DNA from: Telmatactis stephensoni
Taxonomy: Eukaryota; Cnidaria; Anthozoa; Actiniaria; Isophelliidae
Reading direction: 5' to 3'
DNA length: 64,000 nt
Assembly: GCA_029948255.1 (NCBI GenBank)
Contig: JALIZF010001940.1
Span: 2,575,501 to 2,639,500, forward strand
This document shows, in pieces, positions 36,645 to 48,401 of this stretch. How positions within the stretch are numbered: the first letter of the stretch is position 1; the number at the start of each line of letters is the position of its first letter. The notes under the pieces are model-generated. The model was not told the DNA's origin. It did not search any database and was given only the letters and a program-made list of their open reading frames with translations. The position numbers and the translations under genes are program-made.

Positions 36645-39600
36645 ATGTCCATGAAAGAGACTCCTAGAGGTTCAGATGAGAATTTAACTGCTTCATCGGA
36701 TAGTTTTTGGGAAGTTGGAAATTACAGAAGGACTGTTAAGCGGATAGATGATGGAGCAAAGTTGTGTGACGAATTTATGAAGCTAATCGCTGAGAGAGCT
36801 GAGATCGAAGCTAAGTACGCCTCTAAGCTCGAGAAATGGGCGAAAAAGTGGGAAGATGCTATCAAATTAGGTCCAGAATACAACACTATGGAGGCAGCAA
36901 TGAAAGGGGCTGTTAACGAAGCGAATTCTCGTTCAAATGTGCACGTAAAGTGTAAAGAAGACTTGATGAGTAACGTTTATGAACTGATAAAGAAGTGGAA
37001 ACTCGAGAATTATCATAAATCGCTTTTCCAATGGAAAGAGACTAAAGAAGCTGAAGATGGATTTGCTAAAGCTCAGAAACCCTGGGCTAAGTTTCTAATG
37101 AAAGTTATGAGGGCAAAAAAAGCTTATCATGCAGCTACTAAAGCGAAAGAGCAAGCTGAGAAACAAGTCAGTGATGCAAACCACGACGTTAGTTTTCCAC
37201 CAGAAAAACTCAAAAAGCTGGAAGACGTTGTAGAAAAAAAGAAAGACGACATGGAGAAGTGTAAAGCTAAATACGAGAGGAGATTAGAGGAAATAACTAA
37301 TGAATACAACGATACTTATGCTGAAGGAATGACTCGACAGTTTGAAAAGTGTCAAGAATTTGAAGAAAAACGACTAGAGTTTATGAAAGAGACTCTCATG
37401 AAATACTACCATAGTTTGAATATTTCTGAAGTTCAAAAGTAAGTAATTTGTTTGTTAACTTGATTCAGTGTGTTATAACTTGAAAGTCAGCTAACTTATA
37501 TATTCAGATGGCTTCAGATGGGACTAAATCTTTTGTTAAAGTTGCAGTTTCTTGAGTGTGTTTCAACCCAAATCGAAATGAGTATAATATTTCAGTTTCA
37601 TAAAATACAAGAAAATACGGCTCAGTGATTTTTAAGAATTTTGGTCCAAATTCAACATAAATTTAATTTTATGTTTATAAATACTAAAAAAATCACGGAA
37701 TTCAAAATCTTATAAATTTAGATTGCTTCAATTTGTCAATTTCAATACCGGTAAATTAAAATACATTTTGTCAATAACAATTCAAAAGTTCAATTCTTCG
37801 AATAAGCTTAATCATAATTCTTTGCAAATGAACTATTCTTTTACCCCAGAATGTTTTTGTTTATAATATAAATAACACAGTTAGATTTATAGTAAATAAA
37901 GCAGTTTCACATTCTTTAATAAATTCATTACAGTTCAATTATTATTTTGTGGCATTCTTATCATAAGCTTGTCAGAATTGTAATGAATTAATGGACCTTT
38001 TTATTCAAATCTTTTTAGCAATTTATTCATTGATAATTTTGTGGTTTTATAATGTTAAACTTACTATTATATAAATGACTGATAAAAAGCCTGATAAAGG
38101 CACAATGTTCTACATACATGTAGTAAACTCCATCAAAGCCGAGATGTCTGCAAAACACCTTTCTCGCAGGAAGGTTGATTGTTCATTGTAAAGACCAGCA
38201 GTGAACATTTAAAAGAGGTGATCATTGTAGAGAGGTGGTCATTGTACAGAGGTGGTCATTATAGAGAGGTGGTCATTGTAGAGAGGTGGTCATTGTGCAG
38301 AGGTGGTCATTGTACAGAGGTGGTCATTGTACAGAGGTGGTCATTGTACAGAGGTGATCATTGTAAAGAGGTGATCATTGTACAGAGGTGGTCATTGTAC
38401 AGAGGTGGTCATTGTACAGAGATGGTCATTGTATAGAGGTGATCATTGTACAGAGGTGGTCATTGTACAGAGGTGGTCATTGTACAGAGGTGGTCATTGT
38501 ACAGAGGTGATCATTGTACAGAGGTGGTCATTGTACAGAGGTGGTCATTGTACAGAGGTGGTCACTGTAGAGAGGTGGTCATTGTGCATGAGGTGGTCAT
38601 TGTACAGAGGTGGTCATTGTGCAGAGGTGGTCATTGTACAGAGGTGGTCATTGTAAAGAGGTGGTCATTATACAAAGATAGTCACCGTAATTTAACACAG
38701 CTAGACTACCAGCGTTATTAATATTTCTGTTTTATCACAGATTCTCTGACATCTTTGTTCATATGAGTACAACATTCCAACTAGCAAACAGTCAACAAGA
38801 TTTAGGACTGGTGGGCAAGATATCATGGTACAGCAATGCCCCACAATTGGCCTGTTTTTGAGGTAAGTTTAGCATAATCCCTGGAGGGGACGATGGTGGG
38901 TGCTCCTTGCATTGAACTAAATGAAGAGAAAAGGGCTGTCTCATTTAAAAATTTGGTACCTTTTTCAAGATCACCACAGGGAATATTATCGTTAGGTGTT
39001 TTACAACAAAAATTGTTGCATCGCGACCAGCAAATTACAAATTTTGTTTTGATTTTGGGTTTTTCTGAGCCGTCAATCAGTTTGGGGGTGGAGCTTCTTT
39101 CAAATCAACCAATCACTGAACAAGTTCGTGAAAGCTCTGCCCCCAAGAATGATGGACGGATGAGAAAAGACCAAAATCTTACTGACATTAGAGGTCATGA
39201 TGCAATGATTTTCGCTGTAATTTAAGTCACTTGATAAAACATCTGTATAACTCACCATGATTTTCTAAAATTAATGTATGTCCACTGTGATCCTTCTAAG
39301 TGCTTTAAGGGACTAAAAGGTTTTCTAAAAGTGGTGAATTACCATTAATTAGTATTATATTTAATAGGAAGCCTGTGGGATTCCAAAAGGTCAATCTAAA
39401 AGTATATTTATATCAACTCCAATTCTAAACAAACTTTGGCCCAAATCTACTGAAGTTACGTCAGGTGGCATTGCATATTCTGGTCTTAAGTCTGATAGCA
39501 GTGCAGATAGTATAGAGACTAGACATTCACAAACAGTGATAGCAAGACAGAGAAACAGTGACGATAATAGAATAGCATGTATGCCACTTCTAGGTGAGTC

Positions 39601-42354
39601 TTTGAAACAAATATTTTGTTAAAGAGACGGTAAGTGCTTTGTCTTTAAGTCATCGTAGAAATGGATTGAAACAGATGCTTGTATCCATCTATCCCTCTAT
39701 TTTTCCATCCATCCATATCCACATTTTGTTGACACCTGTGACTGTGTTAGTACTGTGTTTTCTATAAAAACATTCAAAATTTGAAGTTGAACTTGCTTAA
39801 ATTACTGTAACATTTGATCCCATTATTTACCTTGATAGATATAGCTGACGACTCATATTGTACTATCCCCGAGTATAACACTAGTAGACAGAATATGGAT
39901 AGAGACCACACCCACAGTCAGGTATAATGCCCAGCTGAATCTTTACGATTAGATAGCAAACTGAACCAAACCGAAGAGGTACAGACAGGCAGACAGCCAA
40001 GCAAATACCAGATAGACGTGGGGAAGGGGTTTGTCCACAAATGAAGAGAGACTTAATTCAAAAGGACTATAGAGTATATAATAGTTATAATTCATATACT
40101 AATTGGTATAATATGCTTGATCTGATTGGTTGCAAGATGTGTGTGATTACATTACACACACACATAGATGATGATGCCCCCCCCTTCCCCTTCCCCTTCA
40201 GAATTTCCGATTTTTCCATGGCGGTATTTGGACACTTTCTGAAACTAACATATGAAGCTACAGAATCCCAACGTTTTATCATTAGGATTACTTAGTATCA
40301 TTATTATAATTGATAATTAATAATATTATCATTATAATATAGGAATATGATGAGATGCAGACAGCACAAAAGCCTACACAGTTGCAATATGTTGCCAATT
40401 CAAATCAAGCTCAGTTAACAGGATTTAAAGAAGTAAATCATGAGCCACGCCCTCCATCACCGCCTCCATCATACACTGGAGAGTATGCAAATGAAGATAA
40501 TCCTGAAACTAATGTTTATGACCAACCAAAGTAAGTTATTAATGGACTTATTGTAGATAGATAATAGTTATACAATGGTTTCGAGTGGAATATCAAGTGA
40601 CGAGTGGGATATCCATGGTATGCTACAAGAAACCATTGTATAACTATTTTATCCCACACCATAGAAAATACAACCAATAACCACAATGTCTCATGGAAAG
40701 AGACAGTTGAATACTGCCTATTATTATATAACTATGACGTATTTTACCATATAAGGATGAGAGAACTAAGCAAATATGAGGCCGTATTATATGCTGTATT
40801 ACATAGGTGAAAACTGGTTGGCCATATTTTTCATAAAATAATCGGAGAATGGGAAACTAAGAAGCAGTTATATAATAAATCCTTTATTAGATATTTTCTT
40901 GTGTATTACGGGCTGACATTTTACTCATCACTTGTATTTTGCCTCGCCTAAAGGCTCGGCAAAATACATACGCGACTCGTAAAATATCAGCCCGTAATAC
41001 ACAAGAAAACATCTAATAAGTGGTATATATACAACACCTTTCCTGCTTTCTGATTGGTTGTATTTTGTACGTGAATCACTTTGAGTGGCATGTAGGTGTG
41101 AATAAGGCAAACCTGCACCTAATGTTTGTGCTTATGTTGTATGTCACACATGAATTTTATAAAGGTTCAAAGGTTCAAAGGTTTTTATTTACCATGTATT
41201 GAATAATAAATAATAAATACCATGTATTGAATAATAAATGGAGGGAGTAAGAGTTACAACCCAAGGGGTTAAGACAAAACACTCCTACACCCTGGTATAC
41301 TTATAAAAAACACACGAAAGAAATAGTAGAGAGGGAAAATGGGTTACAAAGTTAGTGAAAATAGTATAATAACAATATTTACAATGATGAGAATAATAAA
41401 TTTACATATATACTTAACAATATATTAACTATAAATAAGAAGTCACGAAGAAATAAGGAAGTGTTTGAATTTTTTTCTAAAGGACGTAATAGACGAAGAG
41501 TTTTTTATTTCGAGTGGTATTTCATTCCAGTTTCTGGCTGCACTATAGTCCACACCAAACTGACCATAATTCAAGTTTTTTCGAGGAACGAAAATATTTT
41601 TGTTTTTCTTTGATCTTGTATTATATTGATAAATTTAAAAAGTTGAACAGTTATATTATATGGATGGCAGAGACGATGGGGGTGGGATGTTGAGACATAA
41701 TTTCAGTAAGAATACAGACACAGTCCAACACACTAAAGTTTTATTATCAAGAACTTAGCCCCTGCACTTTCAAAAGTGCTCTGTTGTAGCTGTATTATAA
41801 TGGACATTATTATATTGTTTTGCTGTAGCAATTTCTGTTCCAATCGAATCCAGTTTTTATGATCACTAGTGCAAGCCACTTATTTCTGTTAGAGTACTAA
41901 CTTAAGGGCTATATGTTCAAAAACAAACCAAGTGACACTGATGAAACCCTGACTTGTCCTTTGGAATCGAAGAGAATTTAGAATAGATTATCTGATCATA
42001 CTCTCAGTCTGTTCTTGCGGGGAATTCCATTGTTAAATCTTTGTGCATCTCTCTGTTTAATGCTTAATGTCTTTTTTGTTTATTTTTCAAAGTCCTTTTG
42101 GTCATAAAGAATCAATAGACGACAATCCACCTGATCAAGATCAATGGGGATCAGAACCACCACCCCTCCCCATGGATATTGGGGTTCCTGTGCGAGCTTT
42201 ATATGACTATGAACAAGTTGAAGAAGACGAGTTATCGTTCCAGGCCGGTGACATCTTGACAAAGCTCTCAGAGGTGGATGACCAAGGATGGTGTTTGGGA
42301 AGGTTTGAAGGACGGGAGGGGCTAATCCCTGCCGACTATGTTGAAGCAGTATGA
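36645..42354 (+). CDS. PACSIN: PACSIN/syndapin (F-BAR and SH3 endocytic adaptor)
   Basis: Cytoplasmic adaptor that bends membrane with its F-BAR dimer and recruits dynamin and N-WASP through SH3. Six exons: 36645-37438, 38741-38862, 39368-39593, 39839-39921, 40343-40530, 42093-42354, about 557 residues (human PACSIN1 about 444; the linker is longer here). The start MSMKETPRG is chosen because [20 protein letters not shown] follows at the usual distance. F-BAR spans residues about 20-305, including [15 protein letters not shown] [21 protein letters not shown] Pro-rich segment RPPSPPPSY and an NPFG motif (EHD-binding type, split across the last intron) precede an SH3 at the C-terminus ([26 protein letters not shown]). 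Exon 2 carries one surplus C (38839-38842), which as written gives a stop at its end. Confidence 0.95.
38208..38692. repeat. 17-bp minisatellite, about 28 copies (PACSIN intron 1)
   Basis: Tandem copies of a 17-base unit close to GAGGTGGTCATTGTACA, with variants (GATCATT, GTAGA, GTGCA). Because 17 is not a multiple of three, all frames read through it and give repetitive Arg/Gly/His/Cys frames that are not genes. It ends about 50 bases before the acceptor of PACSIN exon 2. A two-unit fragment of the same motif lies at 44131-44158. Confidence 0.95.
40562..40650. mobile_element. Small foldback element
   Basis: TAATAGTTATACAATGGTTTC is matched inverted by GAAACCATTGTATAACTATT about 45 bases on. 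PACSIN intron 5. Confidence 0.65.
40883..41019. mobile_element. Foldback element with ~40-bp arms
   Basis: TTATTAGATATTTTCTTGTG then TATTACGGGCTGA is matched inverted by TCAGCCCGTAATACACAAG and AAAACATCTAATAA. A short GC-containing stem (GCCTCGCCTAAAGGCTCGGC) lies at the centre. PACSIN intron 5. Confidence 0.85.
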
Positions 42355-42440
42355 TAAATATATGCCATTCGTAGTTAAATTAGAATATGAGACCAGTCAT
42401 TATTTTAGAGAGACATAGATGCTGATGTATGTGCTGTAGA

Positions 42441-42794
42441 ATGAGCTTTTATCAGGTATTTTTAGATTCATAAAACAGAAAAAGAATTACCAGAGCTGGA
42501 AAGAGCATGCTAAAATTAGCAAGACAGTGAAGTTTGAAGGAATTAAATCCAAACTCGCACAAATATGAATGTTTGAAAAGTGTGAATTTGTAAGAAAACC
42601 TTTGCTGGTAGGTATCTCTTGACTACCAGCGAATGTTTTCATACAAAATTTCGATTTCAGAAAATTCATATCTTCGTGAGTTTGAAAGTTACTTCATTCA
42701 AACAGCACAGTTTTACAAATTTTGACATGCTCTTTCCAGCTATGGTAATAATATTTCTGTACTGTGACTTTTGGAATTATAGATAAAAGCTCAT
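42441..42794. mobile_element. MITE family C, copy 1 (PACSIN 3' flank)
   Basis: About 354 bp with ATGAGCTTTTATC at the left and the inverse GATAAAAGCTCAT at the right. The same element, in the same order of blocks (CAGTGAAGTTTGAA, CCTTTGCTGGTAGG, CAGTTTTAC, CCAGCTATG), lies at 58333-58672 in a DNMT3 intron. It starts about 85 bases after the PACSIN stop. An AATAAA follows at 42818-42823, so the element may be inside the PACSIN 3' UTR. Confidence 0.85.
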
Positions 42795-42817
42795 TGAAGG
42801 GGGCCTTGTTAGAAAAT

Positions 42818-42823
42818 AATAAA
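42818..42823 (+). terminator. Candidate PACSIN polyadenylation signal
   Basis: AATAAA 464 bases after the PACSIN stop codon, just beyond the family C element. The hexamer alone is weak evidence in AT-rich DNA. Confidence 0.35.
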
Positions 42824-43075
42824 GAAAGTCTGACAAGCACTTCACCTTTATAATGCTGGGTGATATTCTACTGAAAATTGAGTTGATCAGTTTGTCATGT
42901 CAATAGGTGGATGGGCATTTATTGCAAATTTGTTTCTATGTGAATAATCACAACCAAACTTTGCAGAACTTTTTACATTTTATATCAATAAGGCAAATAG
43001 CACTGCAGTTTCTAAATAATTAAAATTATTATTTTGGAATATTACACCAGCATAGACCCATATCACGCAAACATG

Positions 43076-43440
43076 GCATTATAAATTATTTGATTTATTG
43101 GAAAAAAGAATTCACTATCAAATTTGTCACTTTGATATTAGTAAAATTGCAAAGTTTCGGGGACATTGCTATTAAAGTGATGAAGATATGAATATTTAAA
43201 ACTTAGCATTTTTGCAAAGAAATGTATGTGGATGGGCAGTATTACATGCCAGACAAGCCTTGTTATCATGCTAAACACATACATTTCTTTATAAAAATTC
43301 CACAAAAATATCTAGCTTCAAAAATTCATAAACTATCAGTTTAAGGGCCAACTTTACGAAACTCTGCAACTTTATTAATACCAATGTGATGAATTTGATA
43401 TTGAATTCATTTTTCCAACAAATAAAATACTTAATAATGT
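43076..43440. mobile_element. Foldback element with ~80-bp imperfect arms
   Basis: The left arm (ATTGGAAAAAAGAATTCACT, ATCAAATTTGTCAC, GCAAAGTTTCG) is matched inverted at 43355-43430 (CGAAACTCTGC, GTGATGAATTTGAT, GAATTCATTTTTCCAA). A centre of about 180 bases is itself partly palindromic around AGAAATGTATGTG/CACATACATTTCT. Confidence 0.8.
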
Positions 43441-45984
43441 CACACTTTTTACCACATCCACTGAGGTGGGTGTGGTAAAAACTCTCTGCAATGACTCCGT
43501 CAGGCTTTAAGTAATATATAAATAAATATCAGTGGATAATTATCCAAGCCTAAGGCAAGGATCTTTAGACCTGATACAATGTTCCCCCAAGTTCTTCATA
43601 TTACTTAACAAACGTCTAGCTGTCAAATATCATATTGAATGTCCTAAGTTAAACTATTTTTGGGTTAGAAAATCTAAGTTTATCTTTATGCAACTAAAGG
43701 AAATTCTTTATCCAAGTATAACAATCTACATTACTGTAGTGACTTCTATTTTTTTCTAATGAATTATTAATGAGTTTGATAAAATTATCAAATGTGTCTT
43801 AAAGAAATATTCAGTAGTCCTGATGAGTTGTCAAAAAGAGGCAATGTTGATGGAGAATTTTATGAAGTAGACAGTTTCGGGGTTAGAAGTCCCTCTACAA
43901 ACTTCCAAACATAAAATTTTATCCAGGAAGCACATGAAAGTAAGTGTAGCCAGCAAATATTACCAGTCAGCAGGGGTTCATAAGGGAGTATGGAAACTGC
44001 AAACCACATACAAAATCTGAAGTCAAAAACCGTAAAACCACAGGTTAAATAACAAATAACCACAAAACCGCATCAAAAATAATGCAAAAACGCATCACCA
44101 CAAACCCTTACGTCCCCCTCGTGGTTTCACGGTGATCATTGTAGAGAGGTGATCATCATTGGAAGGATAAAACTATTATTTTCACCGCGTCCTATATAAT
44201 AACTGGTCACTTAGCAGATTAATGCAGTTTATCATTACTAAATAACTTTTCATATGAATGCTGTAAGACATACATGTATTTCTATAGATATATTTTTAGC
44301 TTGTATACTAATTTAAAACCATTAATGAGGATAAAATATTCTTTTTCACAAAATTGCAAAATATCGGGTGATTGCTGGGTAGTCATTATAAAAATAACAA
44401 ATGCACTTTGTTCAGTGTTCAAGTATATTAGTAAAGATTTTCTTTCGAAATGCATACACCCATTTCATAAAAGGTTGTCAGAGCTAAAGGCAATAGATGA
44501 TAGGAAATAGTTCATTCAAACTCCGAAGTAATCAAGACGTTTAAAGATAGCTTCATTATTCCGTTCATTTTGCTCTGAACAATGGATATCAATGTCTGAT
44601 TTGTTGACTTTCTTAATAAAAACAAATAGAAAACCCAACCATGAATAGTGGAATGACCTGGCTATCTCCTATCGCCTATCACCTTTAGTTTTGATGACCT
44701 TTTTTAAAATAGGTGTATAATAGGTGCAAATAAAATTAAGATAATGTATTTCATCTTTGATCAAAACTATTCTTTTCCTTGAATTACAAGACTTTAATCA
44801 CAAAGAATTTATAGTTTGATCAGACGATATTCAAGACTGGGCCAATGCAATAACAATTTTCAAAACCCAATTTCTTATTCTCAAGGAGAATTTAGTACTT
44901 GATCAGTGAGAATGCTTTAGTTTGATGGTATTTTATTGGGACACCTTTTATCTGCAGTTTATCCAGAACTAACTAGATGTCTAATTCCATAAACATGTAG
45001 CTATTTAATAACATAATATTAATATGAATTTAGATTTTTTTGGAAAGTCACTTTCCTTTCTCTCAGACAGATTTAGTTTGTCACACAGTGAAATCAGTGA
45101 GCGACAAGAAAAAAACCCTGGGGGAGGGCCGGACTCATTTACTTTGGTTTAGATTGATCATTAGTAATTTCTATTTTGTGATGCCAGCTATTTTACCCCT
45201 AAAGGATACCAATAACAACATTATTAAAAAATGTCAGACAATCTTGTATTGATTTCTGTAAAAGCGGTACCAGAGCCCACGATTTTGACCCACGAAAAGG
45301 TACCGTGATCATCCTTGCCAAAAATATATGGGAGTTTCTACCCACCCCAGCCCCTCTTCCCACCCCACCCTAGCTCCCCATTCCTCTCCACGCCCCACCA
45401 TCATCTCCTCCATCATAAAACACAGTTTTCAGAGAGACTTTATTATGTATACCACTTAGTTAAGTTTTACAAAATTGCAGAAGTTAAAAAACAGAAATTA
45501 TTGTTAACATTTTGTAATCATCTTCGCATAGTCTATAGAGGCTTTGCAACATCTTGTGACAGCAGCCATGACAGGAGGCAAGAACAATAGAGTTTGGACT
45601 AATCTGGTTTACATGACAAAGAGTTCAGTTTCCCAAGCTTAGCCTATGTAGTGAGGGGAGAGGGGGAGGGGAGGGGAAGGTCCTTCCCCTCCCCTCCCCC
45701 TCTTTCCTCATGCCACTATACAGGCTAGAGAAAGCTAAGCCCAGTTGAGCTAAAGACTGGTTTCACTTTGATGCGAGTAGCTGAAATATATGGAGCACAA
45801 GGATTAAAAAGGTTCATTTTTGTTGTGCTTGCAATGCTGCTGTGCTTGAACCCATGCAATCGCAATGAAAATGGAGCATTATGATCCTTGCACTGTCTTG
45901 TGCTTGCACTGCTAGGGGAACCAGGCTTGAAAAACTCCACTAATGACATAATATAGGCACAAGTAACAATGTACTGCATATTTC

Positions 45985-46175
45985 ACATGCCGAGTCTTAG
46001 AACAAGCAACATACACAGACTCGGTTAATGTACTGCTCACTAGCAGTGTTTGTCTTTTCTCATACCTATGAGATAAATGCAGCAGTGCAAGCACCATACA
46101 CAGACTCAGTAATGTACTGCTCATTAGTAGTGCTTGTCTAGCTTTTCTCACACCTATGAAATGAATGTAGCCCTG
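45985..46175 (-). repeat. Dispersed ~90-bp tandem unit, locus 3 (inverted)
   Basis: Reverse complement of the unit at 6075-6290: blocks GTACTGCTCATTAGTAGTGC, TTGTCTTTTCTCATACCTAT and CATACACAGACTC occur twice about 85 bases apart. Confidence 0.75.
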
Positions 46176-48401
46176 ATCTTAAATTAAGCAAAATACTACT
46201 AATGAATTGGATGAAATTATTAAGTTTACATATTTTTTTATATTTTCAAGGTTGAAGTTCATAAAACAGGTCCACAAATAGGGGTCCATGGGCGTGTCTA
46301 TGAAGGGGGTCCAGGGTCCACTTTTGGACCAGCTGCATCATTTTCAAATAATATTTCTTTTTGCATTCAAGGGCTGGTCACAAAATGACGGTTTGACTGT
46401 AGGTTTTGTGCAGTCACATTTTTGTCTAGAGCAAGTTTATCTGACTGTGAGAAGGCAGGATACAGCACAGTTACAAAATAGGATATTGTCATCCAAAACT
46501 TAAATTTTTTCATGCACAGCAATGAACTGACATGTAATTTCTCAGCAGGATGTGGTCTTAGCTTGTTCACAGTCATGTAAAATGTGCTCTCCCATATACA
46601 GATTGCACTGGTTCAGTTTATTCTCAAATGTAAATTCTTTACCCCAGATGAAAATTAACAGCATATTAAGCTGCGTCTACACTCGATAACAAAAAAATGC
46701 CATTTTTTCCTTGTCAAAGCAAATGTGCATGCTAAGATGACAAAAAAATACCCCTTTCTTCCTTTCAAGGAAAACCTGTCAAGGAAACGTTTGTGTAGAT
46801 GCAGCTTTAATACTGTAGCTATATCTAATATTATTAATTAGCATTGATTTGAATTATTGGTGTTTGTCCAACCACAAATTTTATTATTAGTAATCGCCTA
46901 CTCCTAAAATAAAATTATGCAAGTGTTTTGAATGCTGTTAGTGTCTTGTCATGATATTAAAGAGCATCTGTCTGACACATTTTTCAAAATTAAGTGAACT
47001 GTACTATCACTGTTGATCACTGTTTCACACTTTGATGCATTTGCTTTTTTTTTTTTTTTTTTTTTGCCATAGATAACCATCAGGAATTTTCATTTTCACT
47101 TCTTAAAGGTACCCAAACTTTACTCCTCTCCCCGCCCCCCCCCCCCCCCCCCAAAAAAAAAAGGACAAAAAAACCCTTGGTCATATCGTACCTATTTGAG
47201 AGCGAAGCCCTCCGCTCCCCATCCTACCCGATTTAGAGACCTGACGTTATGTTGCTTCAGCAAGAATAAAAGGACCAAAATGTTACGCGCCGCATCGCTA
47301 AACGAAGCATCCTCTGTATGGCGCTCGAAACGGAAAAATAGAGAAAAGTAGACTGTTCCCAATGCCTTCTCTTTTCTTCTGACTTCCCCTCGCTTGCTAT
47401 GTAAACTATGAACAACTTACGACATAGTTACAGAGCAACCTCTGGAAATCGGACAGGAGGCCAAGGAAAGTTGTCTGTGTTTTAGCCGTCCTCGGAGACC
47501 CAGGGAGGGGGGGGGGGGGGGGAGGAGTCTAATAACCATGTGATCCTAAAGTCTTTTTTGTCATTGTTCTTTAACTTTTAAGCTCTAAACTGCGCTAATA
47601 TGAAAATTTAACGTGACAGTCTCGATCTGTAAAATATTTTCCCTCTCCGAATTAACTGTTCTAATTGCAGTTGTCTGTTTCATTCTGTGCCATTCGATAT
47701 ATTTTGTTTTGCTTCGAGCCGTTTGATTGCTTGCTTGCTGATTGCTTGATTACACGTGCGTTTTTTGATTACGTGTTTTTATTTTGTTTTGCTTTGTTTC
47801 GTCTCGTATGTTTCTCTCTCCCTCCCTCCCTTCCTTCCTTCCTTTTCTATCTGTTTCATTCTTTCATTCTTTCTCTCTCTTTCTTTCTCATTTGTTCATT
47901 TAATAATCACTCATTCTTTCGTTTTTTCTTATTTCTTTCTTCTTTACTTTCTTTCTTTCGTTCTTTCTTTCGTTCGTTCTTTCTTTCTTTCTTTCTTTCG
48001 TTCTTTCTCATTTGTTAATTAATCATTCATTCTTTCTTTCTTTCTTCTTTTCTTTCATACGAAGTTTATTTTTAAATTCTGCTCGTTTTCAATGTTCCCA
48101 TCCCTTTCAGTGTTGCCAATCAAACCGTTGTTAGGTTTACTAACTGTTTCTACACTGCGTGGTACCCGGTACTGGTATTCGTGCGTAAAACCTTTTAAAG
48201 TTACAATTTCAATCTCATATTAAATCAACCTCGAATATCAAATTAGCAACGTGCACATAGCACAACTCTTGCGTGAAATAATTGAATTCTATTTAAATTC
48301 ATAATGCACCAACTAATTATGCTTGACATAATTAACATTCACAACTTAATTAACCTTTCCTGTCCCCAATCCACGTCTCTGATCTTCTTGCACACTTAGT
48401 C

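Larger units (their letters stand above)
42824..48401. other. Gene-poor region between PACSIN and DNMT3
   Basis: No supported exon. It contains the foldback element at 43076-43440, the fragment of the 17-bp minisatellite at 44131-44158, the inverted dispersed unit at 45990-46170, poly-T (47046-47065) and poly-C (47136-47152) runs, and a TTTC/CTTT pyrimidine tract at 47815-48055 before the DNMT3 start. Confidence 0.65.

Noticed and set aside
38179..38721. Overlapping Arg/Gly/His/Cys-rich frames; also a CRISPR-like look
   Set aside because: A 17-bp direct minisatellite with no unique spacers, in an animal intron; the frames reflect the repeat.
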